Under the pieces are notes generated by a model. That model saw nothing but the letters and a program-made list of their open reading frames with translations, was not told the DNA's origin and searched no databases. The translations under genes were made by a program, and so were the position numbers. From Clostridiaceae bacterium (GTDB lineage: Bacteria; Bacillota; Clostridia; DSM-8532), in assembly GCA_025361665.1 (NCBI GenBank), contig JANYKF010000481.1, positions 1-7,214 of the forward strand: a stretch of 7,214 nt of DNA, in the 5' to 3' direction. Of this stretch, positions 1 through 5,132 are shown piece after piece. Within the stretch, counting starts at the first letter, position 1, and each line of letters opens with the position of its first letter.

Positions 1-878
1 GTCTTGTCCGGGGCGCCAGCAAAGGCGAGGGCCTCGGCAACAAATTCCTCGCGCACATCCGGGAAGTCGATGCCATTGTCCATGTGGTGCGTTGTTTTGA
101 AGACAGCCACATCCTGCATGTGGACGGTACGGTCGACCCGATCCGGGATATTGAGACAATCCATCTCGAACTCATTTTCTCCGATCTGGAAGCCATCGAA
201 AAGCGAATGGACCGCACCCGGAAGCTCGCAAAGGGCGGCGAGCGGAAATCCGCGCTGGAATTGGAACTGCAGGAACGCATCAAAGCCACGCTGGAAAGTG
301 GGAAACCGGTCCGGACGATGACCTTCACCGCCGAGGAACGCGAATGGGTGAATCAGTTTTTCCTACTCACTTCCAAACCTCTTTTATACTGCGCGAACGT
401 TTCCGAGGCTGACTTGGCCTCACTTGTCGCAAATCCATTCGTGACCCGGGTAAAAACCGCTGCTGAAGAGGAAGATGCGGAAGTCATGGTCATCTGCGCG
501 CGCGTTGAGGAGGAAATCGCACAATTGGAGGATGCAGATCGGCAAGAATTCCTGGATGAACTCTGCCTGAAGGAATCCGGCCTTGATCTGTTGGTGAAAG
601 GCAGTTATCGCCTGCTCGGACTCATCAGCTTCCTGACGGCCGGCGAACAGGAAGTCCGCGCCTGGACGATAGACAAGGGCACGAAAGCACCTCAGGCCGC
701 AGGAAAAATTCATACGGACTTTGAACGCGGCTTCATCCGAGCGGAAATCATCGCCTATGAGGACCTGATCCGTTGCGGTTCCTATCTTGCCGCTCGCGAG
801 CAGGGCCTTGTCCGTTCTGAGGGCAAGGAATATGTGATGAATGACGGAGACGTCACCCTGTTCCGTTTCAATGTATGA
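1..878 (+). CDS. ychF: YchF/OLA1-family nucleotide-binding ATPase, 5' end missing
   Basis: This is the C-terminal 291 codons of YchF, read from base 3 to the TGA ending at 878. The family is about 365 aa, so roughly 75 residues, including the Walker A P-loop, lie outside the window. Visible in order: the family signature GASKGEGLGNKFLAHIR just after the missing switch region (fragment residues 4-20), then DAIVHVVRCFEDSHILHVDG, a helical charged coiled-coil insert (about 57-110), the NxxE nucleotide-specificity motif as NVSE (132-135) in place of the NKxD of true GTPases, and a C-terminal TGS domain (about 207-290) ending DVTLFRFNV. YchF proteins bind ATP in preference to GTP and associate with ribosomes; a role in translation and oxidative-stress response is known for the family. 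The gene converges on the minus-strand operon and ends 29 bp before a terminator hairpin. Confidence 0.96.
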   Translation, partial: LVRGASKGEGLGNKFLAHIREVDAIVHVVRCFEDSHILHVDGTVDPIRDIETIHLELIFSDLEAIEKRMDRTRKLAKGGERKSALELELQERIKATLESGKPVRTMTFTAEEREWVNQFFLLTSKPLLYCANVSEADLASLVANPFVTRVKTAAEEEDAEVMVICARVEEEIAQLEDADRQEFLDELCLKESGLDLLVKGSYRLLGLISFLTAGEQEVRAWTIDKGTKAPQAAGKIHTDFERGFIRAEIIAYEDLIRCGSYLAAREQGLVRSEGKEYVMNDGDVTLFRFNV

Positions 879-907
879 TCATGCCGGTATGATGTTTGAT
901 TCTGGTG

Positions 908-933
908 TAAAAACTCACTTTTGTGAGTTTTTA
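908..933. terminator. Bidirectional intrinsic terminator between ychF and GT1
   Basis: A perfect 11-bp inverted repeat (TAAAAACTCAC / GTGAGTTTTTA) encloses a TTTT loop. Because the arms are A-rich and T-rich, both strands end the stem with a run of five U. It lies 29 bp past the ychF stop codon and downstream of the minus-strand GT1 stop, as expected for a shared terminator of convergent genes. Confidence 0.85.
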
Positions 934-936
934 TGT

Positions 937-955
937 AAGATTCCTCCGGAATCTT
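937..955. repeat. Inverted repeat (hairpin), 8-bp stem
   Basis: AAGATTCC and GGAATCTT form a perfect 8-bp stem around a 3-nt loop (TCC). It starts 3 bp after the terminator stem at 908-933 and is the second member of a run of hairpins. It has no U-tract of its own on the plus strand, so it is not a textbook terminator. Confidence 0.75.
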
Positions 956-960
956 GCATG

Positions 961-976
961 CAAATCACGTGATTTG
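961..976. repeat. Perfect 16-bp palindrome
   Basis: CAAATCACGTGATTTG is identical to its own reverse complement, with CACGTG at its centre. With no loop it folds poorly as RNA unless the central bases open, so it could equally be a binding site for a dimeric protein. It lies in the gap between the ychF and GT1 stop codons. Confidence 0.6.
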
Positions 977-979
977 GTG

Positions 980-2314
980 CTATTCGGCGGCATTTGCCGC
1001 CGGATGCATGCAAATTGCAAAATGCAACTTGCATGAAAAAGTCGAAAATCGACTTTTTGCACGAGAATCATGTTTCAATCGGCGTCGGCACTTCACGAAC
1101 CGGATACGGGTGAGAAGGACCTGTCCATGGGTCCGCTTTGTTTTTCGCGGTTTATTCATGCCTTCGATCAGGTAGGCGGCCAGCCGGGTTGCGCCATCAG
1201 GGAGCGAGCGGATGTATGGATTGTCGCGAATCCTCTGCCGTACGGGTTCCAGAAATCCGGGATCCCGAAGTTGTGCACACAGTCCTTCGAATGTGCGGTG
1301 ATCCCGCACATCCCATCCGAATCCCTCCCGCTCCACAAAATCGAGATTCCCCTGTTCGGCATGGTGCGCCACATGGGTGATCATGACCGGACAACCCTTG
1401 CTCAGCATTTCCAGCAGGGATGAGGGACCTGCCTTTGCCAATCCGACATCCGAGGCGAAGGCCAATTCATTCATATTGTCCACAAAACCGAGAGGGGCGA
1501 AACGGGCGGCCGAAGGTCGAGCCGCCAGGAGCCGCATCTCGCGCAGCATCCTTTCGTTCCTGCCACAAACGGCAATGATGTTGATGGGGATGCCGGAAAG
1601 AAAGAGCTCCCGGATATAGGTTTCCGTATTGCCTATCCCTTCGCCGCCGGAACTCGCCAGAACCGTCATGCGTTTCGGATCGAGTCCCAGCGAGAGGAGA
1701 ATATCCTCCCGGGTTCGGGAGATGGGGTCAAAAAAACGGCTGTTGATCGGAAAAGGCATTACCGTCATGCTGGCCGGAGGTTGTCCAAGCCGCACCATGT
1801 GTTCCCTGGCGGTTTCCGAACACACGATCACCTCGTCCGCCAAGGGGTTCACCCACAGGCTGTTGGCACGGAAAGGGTCATTCACGTGGGAGATAATCCG
1901 ACAATCCAGCCGGTATTTTTCACGGGCAAATACAGCGACGGAAGTGCAGAGCATATGGGTGGAAATAATAAGGTCCGGCTGATAATCCCGAATGAATCGA
2001 GAGCCTTTTTGAACGAAATCCGCCTGCAGCATCCGTGTGAACGTATTGCTGCGCACCAGGCGGTACATTTTGTCCATCCATCCATTCATGAGGTTGGTTG
2101 CAATCGGGTGGGCCAATGCGCTGCTCCAAAAAGTCTTGAGCCAATTGTCTACATGCACTGCGCCGCAGGCGCGAGCAAAGTCCACGACATCCATCCCGAA
2201 TTCACCGGGGTACTGCCGTTCGATGGCATCACGAATGGCGAGGCCGATGGATTTGTGTCCGCCCCCCACCTCGATCATGGGAATGAGAATCCTTTTTTTT
2301 CGGAAGTTCGGCAT
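980..2314 (-). CDS. MGDG-synthase-like (GT28) glycosyltransferase, paralog 1
   Basis: A 444-aa protein resembling the MGDG synthase/processive diacylglycerol glucosyltransferase group, which moves a sugar from a UDP-sugar to a membrane lipid; the actual acceptor is unknown. N-terminal acceptor domain: RILIPMIEVGGGHKS (8-22; the His is the proposed catalytic base in plant MGDG synthase), DLIISTH (114-120), HVNDPF (143-148). C-terminal GT-B nucleotide-sugar half: ASSGGEGIG (220-228), CGRN (250-253), GFVDNMNELAFASD (276-289), AKAGPSSLLE (293-302), EQGNLDF (320-326). No signal peptide or membrane span is evident; a basic tail follows residue 386. ATG at 2314 is chosen: GGAG lies 9 nt upstream and the paralog begins at the same point. 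A TTG at 2335 overlapping the hfq stop is the alternative. It lies 17 bp after hfq, so it is probably co-transcribed. Odd points: an A8 run at codons 5-8, and a C-terminus read through hairpin DNA. Confidence 0.88.
   Translation of the reverse strand: MPNFRKKRILIPMIEVGGGHKSIGLAIRDAIERQYPGEFGMDVVDFARACGAVHVDNWLKTFWSSALAHPIATNLMNGWMDKMYRLVRSNTFTRMLQADFVQKGSRFIRDYQPDLIISTHMLCTSVAVFAREKYRLDCRIISHVNDPFRANSLWVNPLADEVIVCSETAREHMVRLGQPPASMTVMPFPINSRFFDPISRTREDILLSLGLDPKRMTVLASSGGEGIGNTETYIRELFLSGIPINIIAVCGRNERMLREMRLLAARPSAARFAPLGFVDNMNELAFASDVGLAKAGPSSLLEMLSKGCPVMITHVAHHAEQGNLDFVEREGFGWDVRDHRTFEGLCAQLRDPGFLEPVRQRIRDNPYIRSLPDGATRLAAYLIEGMNKPRKTKRTHGQVLLTRIRFVKCRRRLKHDSRAKSRFSTFSCKLHFAICMHPAANAAE
985..1002. 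repeat. GC-rich hairpin inside the 3' end of GT1
   Basis: CGGCGGC and GCCGCCG form a perfect 7-bp all-GC stem around ATTT. It has no adjacent U-tract. It encodes the last residues of the GT1 reading frame (PAANAAE) on the minus strand. Confidence 0.7.
1007..1035. repeat. Interrupted hairpin inside the 3' end of GT1
   Basis: The outer arms CATGCAA (1007-1013) and TTGCATG (1029-1035) pair over 7 bp. After one A-C mismatch, TTGCA (1015-1019) and TGCAA (1023-1027) pair over 5 bp around an AAA loop. The right arm abuts the next hairpin with no spacer. Confidence 0.65.
1036..1058. terminator. Candidate bidirectional terminator hairpin within the GT1 frame
   Basis: AAAAAGTCGA (1036-1045) and TCGACTTTTT (1049-1058) form a perfect 10-bp stem around AAA, ending in T5 on both strands. 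In shape it resembles the terminator at 908-933. It lies inside the open GT1 frame, about 75 bp before its stop codon, so as a terminator it would cut the GT1 message before the stop. Equally, it may act only on transcripts arriving from ychF. Termination activity is inferred from structure alone. Confidence 0.5.
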
Positions 2315-2331
2315 GCCGGCCTGCTCCACGG

Positions 2332-2580
2332 TCAAGCCTCGTGCGGCGGGATGTTCTCGTTGAATATGATATTGACCGCCTTCATCGGGGAAACGGTGGA
2401 TATGGCGTGCTTGTAGACCAGTTGTTGTTTGCCTTCTGTATCGAGCACGACCGTGAAATTGTCGAAACCCTTCACCATGCCGCGCAATTGGAAGCCGTTG
2501 GTCAGATAGACGGTGACCGGCACATGTTCTTTACGGACCTGGTTGAGGAACACGTCCTGCAAATTGATATTCTTGTTCAT
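2332..2580 (-). CDS. hfq: RNA chaperone Hfq
   Basis: An 82-aa Sm-like protein that forms a hexameric ring and promotes pairing of small RNAs with mRNAs in the cytoplasm. Visible: [13 protein letters not shown] (6-18, containing the proximal-face Gln8), the Sm1 region [21 protein letters not shown] (22-42, with the GFDNF turn at 38-42), and the Sm2 motif [13 protein letters not shown] (51-63), whose YKH (56-58) lines the central pore. The length is typical of the short Firmicute form, without a long C-terminal tail. ATG at 2580 is chosen because it matches the family start and has a strong ribosome site 5 nt upstream; the frame stays open to 2691 but that extension is not Hfq-like. Downstream of mutS-mutL-miaA is a common location for hfq, but here a glycosyltransferase gene sits on each side. 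Confidence 0.97.
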   Translation of the reverse strand: MNKNINLQDVFLNQVRKEHVPVTVYLTNGFQLRGMVKGFDNFTVVLDTEGKQQLVYKHAISTVSPMKAVNIIFNENIPPHEA

Positions 2581-2585
2581 GATGA

Positions 2586-2594
2586 CCCTCCCCT
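2586..2594 (-). promoter_or_regulatory. Ribosome binding site of hfq
   Basis: AGGGGAGGG on the minus strand, 5 nt before the ATG at 2580. It is the strongest Shine-Dalgarno match in the window and fixes the hfq start against the upstream open frame. Confidence 0.8.
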
Positions 2595-2640
2595 GGAAAA
2601 AATAAGGTGAGATAAGATAAGATGAAATCAAAACAAATCC

Positions 2641-2654
2641 GGCCCAACAGGGCC
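2641..2654 (-). terminator. Weak hairpin with T-rich tail upstream of hfq
   Basis: GGCCC and GGGCC pair over 5 bp around a 4-nt loop. On the minus strand the stem is followed by GGATTTGTTTTGATTT, an imperfect U-rich tail. It could partly terminate GT2 read-through, or be a leader hairpin of the hfq mRNA. The stem is short and the U-tract is interrupted, so the evidence is weak. Confidence 0.3.
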
Positions 2655-2662
2655 ACATCATT

Positions 2663-2691
2663 ATCTTACTCAAAATCTTCCGGTGATTCAA
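2663..2691 (-). promoter_or_regulatory. Possible sigma70-type promoter for hfq
   Basis: On the minus strand TTGAAT (2691-2686) and TAAGAT (2668-2663) are separated by 17 bp. Each matches the -35 and -10 consensus at four of six bases. An overlapping GATAAT (2665-2660) is a better -10 but sits 20 bp from the -35. The position, about 85 bp before the hfq ATG, is reasonable. This is a pattern match only. Confidence 0.3.
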
Positions 2692-2699
2692 GCGGAATT

Positions 2700-2726
2700 C
2701 CGATGATAGTCTGTTTTTTTCATCGG
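2700..2726. repeat. Inverted repeat downstream of GT2
   Basis: CCGATGA (2700-2706) and TCATCGG (2720-2726) form a perfect 7-bp stem with a 13-nt loop containing T7. The right arm overlaps a second inverted repeat, CGGATC/GATCCG (2724-2737), so the two structures would be mutually exclusive. On the minus strand the run inside the loop is A, not U, so this is not a classical terminator of GT2. Confidence 0.4.
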
Positions 2727-2769
2727 ATCACGATCCGGAAAATGCACTAAGCAAGGGCAGGCTCCGCAT

Positions 2770-4023
2770 TCACCACTTCGGCTTCGTGAGCCTGCGTTTA
2801 GATCTCGATCGGCGTTCCGGGCTCCGGATGCGGATCAGGCGGATTTCCGAACGCCGTTTGCGTATCCTGCGCTCCGCATCCATGCCGGCCACAAGATGAT
2901 CAGCCAGGTTGGCGGTTCCCCCGGAAAGGGACTGGATATAGGTGTTTTCCTTGATTCTCTGCCGAACCGGCTCCAAAAATCCGGGTTCAGGCAGATGTGC
3001 CATCAATTCTTCAAATGTGGCGTGATTCCTCACATCCCAGCCAAGCTCCTGATCCAGGACAAAATCAAGATTCCCCTGCTCTATCTGGGCGGCAACATGG
3101 GTCACCATGACAGGGCACCCCTTCGCGAGGAGTTCAAAGAGGGTGGACGGGCCGGCTTTGACAAGACCGAGATCTGCTGCCATGGCCAGTTCATTCATGT
3201 TGCCGACGTACCCCAGCGGAGATAACAGTACATCGGAAGGTTTTCCCGCCATCGCCCGCATCTCCTTCAGCAGACGCCCGTTCCGACCGCAGACGGTAAT
3301 CAGGTTGATGGGTAGCCCGGACTGGTAGAGTGCGCGAACATACAGGTCCGTACCTCCAATCCCCTCACCCCCGGAACTTGCAAGAACCGTCATCCGACGC
3401 GGTTCCAGTCCCAGTTCCGACAGAATCTCCTCCCGGCTCCGGGCAATCGGCTCAAAAAAACCTTTGCTGAGCGGGAATGGAAACACCGTCATCGACCCGG
3501 AGGACTGCCCGAATTTTTCCAGACAGCCCCGTGCCGTCTCGGAACCCACCAGCAGCTCATCCGCAAGCGGGTTCACCCAAAGGCAATGAGGCTGGAAAGG
3601 GTCACTGACATGGGAAACCACGCGGCAGTCCAAATCGTATGTCTTTCGTGAAAGCACGGCGACGGATGTGCATAGGAAATGGGTTGATATGATGAGGTCG
3701 GGCTGAAAATCACGGATATATTTCATTCCCTTGTGGAGAAATTCCGAATAGAAAAGGCGCGTGAATGTGTTGCTCTGTATCATTCGATTGGCCGCATCCA
3801 GCCAGCCGTTGAGCAGGTTCGTGATGTCGGGATGCGCCAATGCGATGTTCCAGACGGACTTGATCCACCTGTCCAGGCTCCTGGCCCCGCATGCCCGCGG
3901 AAAATCCACGACCCTTATTTCATAGGCTCCGGGGTGCTGCTGCTCGATTGCATCCCGAATGGCCAAGGCGATGGATTTGTGACACCCGCCGACCTCAATC
4001 ATGGGGATAAGTATTCGTTTCAT
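2770..4023 (-). CDS. MGDG-synthase-like (GT28) glycosyltransferase, paralog 2
   Basis: A 417-aa paralog of GT1, aligning without gaps over about 380 residues, with about 41 of the first 60 aligned residues identical by eye. Same architecture: RILIPMIEVGGCHKS (3-17), DLIISTH (109-115), HVSDPFQPHCLW (138-149), ASSGGEGIG (215-223), CGRN (245-248), GYVGNMNELAMAAD (271-284), VKAGPSTLFE (288-297), EQGNLDF (315-321). The expected reaction is UDP-sugar transfer to a membrane lipid; the acceptor is not predictable. Odd: the third glycine of the GGGH loop is Cys14. The C-terminus (382-417) is extremely basic, with RIRKRR and RRSRSKRR, perhaps for binding anionic lipid. ATG at 4023 is chosen: it matches the family start and has GAGGG upstream. 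The frame is open back to 4365, but that part overlaps miaA and is not homologous. It begins 70 bp after miaA. Confidence 0.88.
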   Translation of the reverse strand: MKRILIPMIEVGGCHKSIALAIRDAIEQQHPGAYEIRVVDFPRACGARSLDRWIKSVWNIALAHPDITNLLNGWLDAANRMIQSNTFTRLFYSEFLHKGMKYIRDFQPDLIISTHFLCTSVAVLSRKTYDLDCRVVSHVSDPFQPHCLWVNPLADELLVGSETARGCLEKFGQSSGSMTVFPFPLSKGFFEPIARSREEILSELGLEPRRMTVLASSGGEGIGGTDLYVRALYQSGLPINLITVCGRNGRLLKEMRAMAGKPSDVLLSPLGYVGNMNELAMAADLGLVKAGPSTLFELLAKGCPVMVTHVAAQIEQGNLDFVLDQELGWDVRNHATFEELMAHLPEPGFLEPVRQRIKENTYIQSLSGGTANLADHLVAGMDAERRIRKRRSEIRLIRIRSPERRSRSKRRLTKPKW

Positions 4024-4093
4024 CCTTTTCCCTCGTTTCCTGGCAGACCACAGAGCCATAGCGGCGAATCTCCAGCAAGCCATGAAAATGAAC

Positions 4094-5035
4094 TCATGCC
4101 GATGTCCCTGCAAGCGCCTGCCGGATCTGTTCCAGGATCCGATCCGTTCCGGCCTGAACCGGATCCACCCACTGAAGGCCCTCCAGCCGTGAAAACCATG
4201 TGATCTGGCGTTTCGCGTAATTTCGCGTGTTTTGCCGGATCTGTCCCACTGCCTCTTCCAAGGAACATGACCCGCTGAAATGAGCCACAAGCTCCCGATA
4301 GCCGATGCCCTGCATAGACTGGAGCGTTCCCGGATACCCGGATTCCAAAAGACGGTGCACTTCATCCGGCAATCCGGCTGCCATCATTTCGTCCACCCGG
4401 TGGTTGATCCGGCTGTACAGCAGCTGCCTCTCCGGCAAAAGTCCAAACAGGATGAATCGCCAGGGAGAGGGTTCCATCCGGGACCGCATCCGGTGAACGG
4501 CCATCGGCTCCCCTGTTTCATGATGGACTTCCAAAGCACGGATCACGCGAACCAGATTGTTTGGGTGAATCGCGGCGGCACTTTCCGGATCACGGGCTGT
4601 CAGCAGTGCATGAACCGCGTCCACTCCCTCCGCATCCGCCATATCCTTCAATTCCCTGCGGTAGACCGGGTTGGCGACTGCCTCGGAAAACAGGAGATTG
4701 TGGACGAGGCTGTTCACATAAAGCCCTGTTCCACCTGTCATGACGGGCAAAGCGCCTCGGGCAAGGATATCCGCGACGACGCGCTTGGCCGCCGCATGCC
4801 ATTCTGCGACACTGAAAGGCTGATCCGGAGACACGATGTTCATCAGATGATGCGGGATGCCCCGTTGGTCCGCGGCGGACGGTTTGGCCGTCCCGATGTC
4901 CATGCCCCGGTATATCTGCATGGAGTCGGCCGACACGACCTCTCCGCCGAATATGGCGGATGCTTCCACCGAGAGCGCCGTCTTGCCGGATGCAGTCGGG
5001 CCCGCAATGACCAATACCGTCTTCTCGTCCGTCAT
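4094..5035 (-). CDS. miaA: tRNA dimethylallyltransferase MiaA
   Basis: A 313-aa enzyme, normal for the family. It transfers a dimethylallyl group from DMAPP to N6 of A37 in tRNAs that read UNN codons. Visible: the P-loop GPTASGKT (12-19), the catalytic-Asp segment DSMQIYRGMDIGTAKP (37-52), IPHHLMNIVSP (60-70), GGTGLY (101-106), and the C-terminal tRNA-contact motif RNYAKRQITWF (271-281). The ATG at 5035 matches the family start at MTDEKTVLVIAG; an AAGGA lies about 10 nt upstream, slightly far. The open frame continues upstream to 5206 but that part overlaps mutL and is not MiaA-like. It follows mutL after 97 bp, the usual mutL-miaA order. Confidence 0.97.
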   Translation of the reverse strand: MTDEKTVLVIAGPTASGKTALSVEASAIFGGEVVSADSMQIYRGMDIGTAKPSAADQRGIPHHLMNIVSPDQPFSVAEWHAAAKRVVADILARGALPVMTGGTGLYVNSLVHNLLFSEAVANPVYRRELKDMADAEGVDAVHALLTARDPESAAAIHPNNLVRVIRALEVHHETGEPMAVHRMRSRMEPSPWRFILFGLLPERQLLYSRINHRVDEMMAAGLPDEVHRLLESGYPGTLQSMQGIGYRELVAHFSGSCSLEEAVGQIRQNTRNYAKRQITWFSRLEGLQWVDPVQAGTDRILEQIRQALAGTSA

Positions 5036-5076
5036 CTCAAAGCCATCCTTCCCCGATGATACGCGAATTGAGCGAT

Positions 5077-5092
5077 GATCGCAACGGCGATC
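5077..5092. repeat. Small hairpin in the mutL-miaA gap
   Basis: GATCGC and GCGATC form a perfect 6-bp stem around a 4-nt loop (AACG on plus, CGTT on minus), 42 bp before the miaA start. It has no U-tract, so it is probably not a terminator. It may be a minor leader structure or chance. Confidence 0.35.
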
Positions 5093-5132
5093 CCAGGGCT
5101 GATTCTTTCGGTCCGCGATGATTGCTTCCTTC

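Larger units (their letters stand above)
955..1015. repeat. Pair of 11-bp direct repeats (TGCATGCAAAT)
   Basis: TGCATGCAAAT occurs at 955-965 and again at 1005-1015, exactly 50 bp apart. The first copy lies within a self-complementary TTGCATGCAA (954-963). Related TGCAA/TTGCA elements continue to 1035. The repeats link the otherwise different hairpins of this region. Confidence 0.65.
2581..2769 (-). other. 189-bp leader region between GT2 and hfq
   Basis: This is the longest gap within the minus-strand cluster and no gene is visible in it. From the GT2 end it holds a CGGATC-AC-GATCCG inverted repeat (2724-2737), an overlapping 7-bp hairpin (2700-2726), a possible promoter (2663-2691), a GC hairpin (2641-2654), a short TTATC tandem and the hfq ribosome site. 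Its length suggests that hfq has its own transcription start and an untranslated leader. Hfq binding to its own leader is known in other bacteria but is only a possibility here. Confidence 0.5.

Noticed and set aside
908..1058. CRISPR or REP-type repeat array
   Set aside because: The stems are all different in sequence and there are no regularly spaced identical repeats; only one 11-bp direct repeat pair is present.
2315..2335. TTG start for GT1 overlapping the hfq stop codon
   Set aside because: A GAGG sits only about 2 nt before it, and the ATG at 2314 has better spacing and matches the paralog's start.
1781..2416. Plus-strand open frame opposite GT1 and hfq (211 codons)
   Set aside because: It is antisense to two recognisable genes and shows no family features.
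2581..2691. N-terminal extension of hfq with a hydrophobic stretch (37 residues)
   Set aside because: It looks like a possible signal or membrane segment, but Hfq is cytoplasmic, the family start is at 2580, and the best ribosome site lies directly before 2580.
980..4023. The GT pair as long direct repeats likely to recombine and delete hfq
   Set aside because: Protein identity is only about two thirds, and compared segments show many base differences, so efficient homologous recombination is unlikely.
4024..4365. N-terminal extension of GT2 (114 extra residues in frame)
   Set aside because: It overlaps miaA on the same strand in another frame, has no resemblance to GT1, and the family-matching start with a ribosome site is at 4023.
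4280..5059. Long plus-strand open frame opposite miaA (259 codons)
   Set aside because: It is antisense to a fully recognisable miaA; its composition is that of a shadow of the coding strand.
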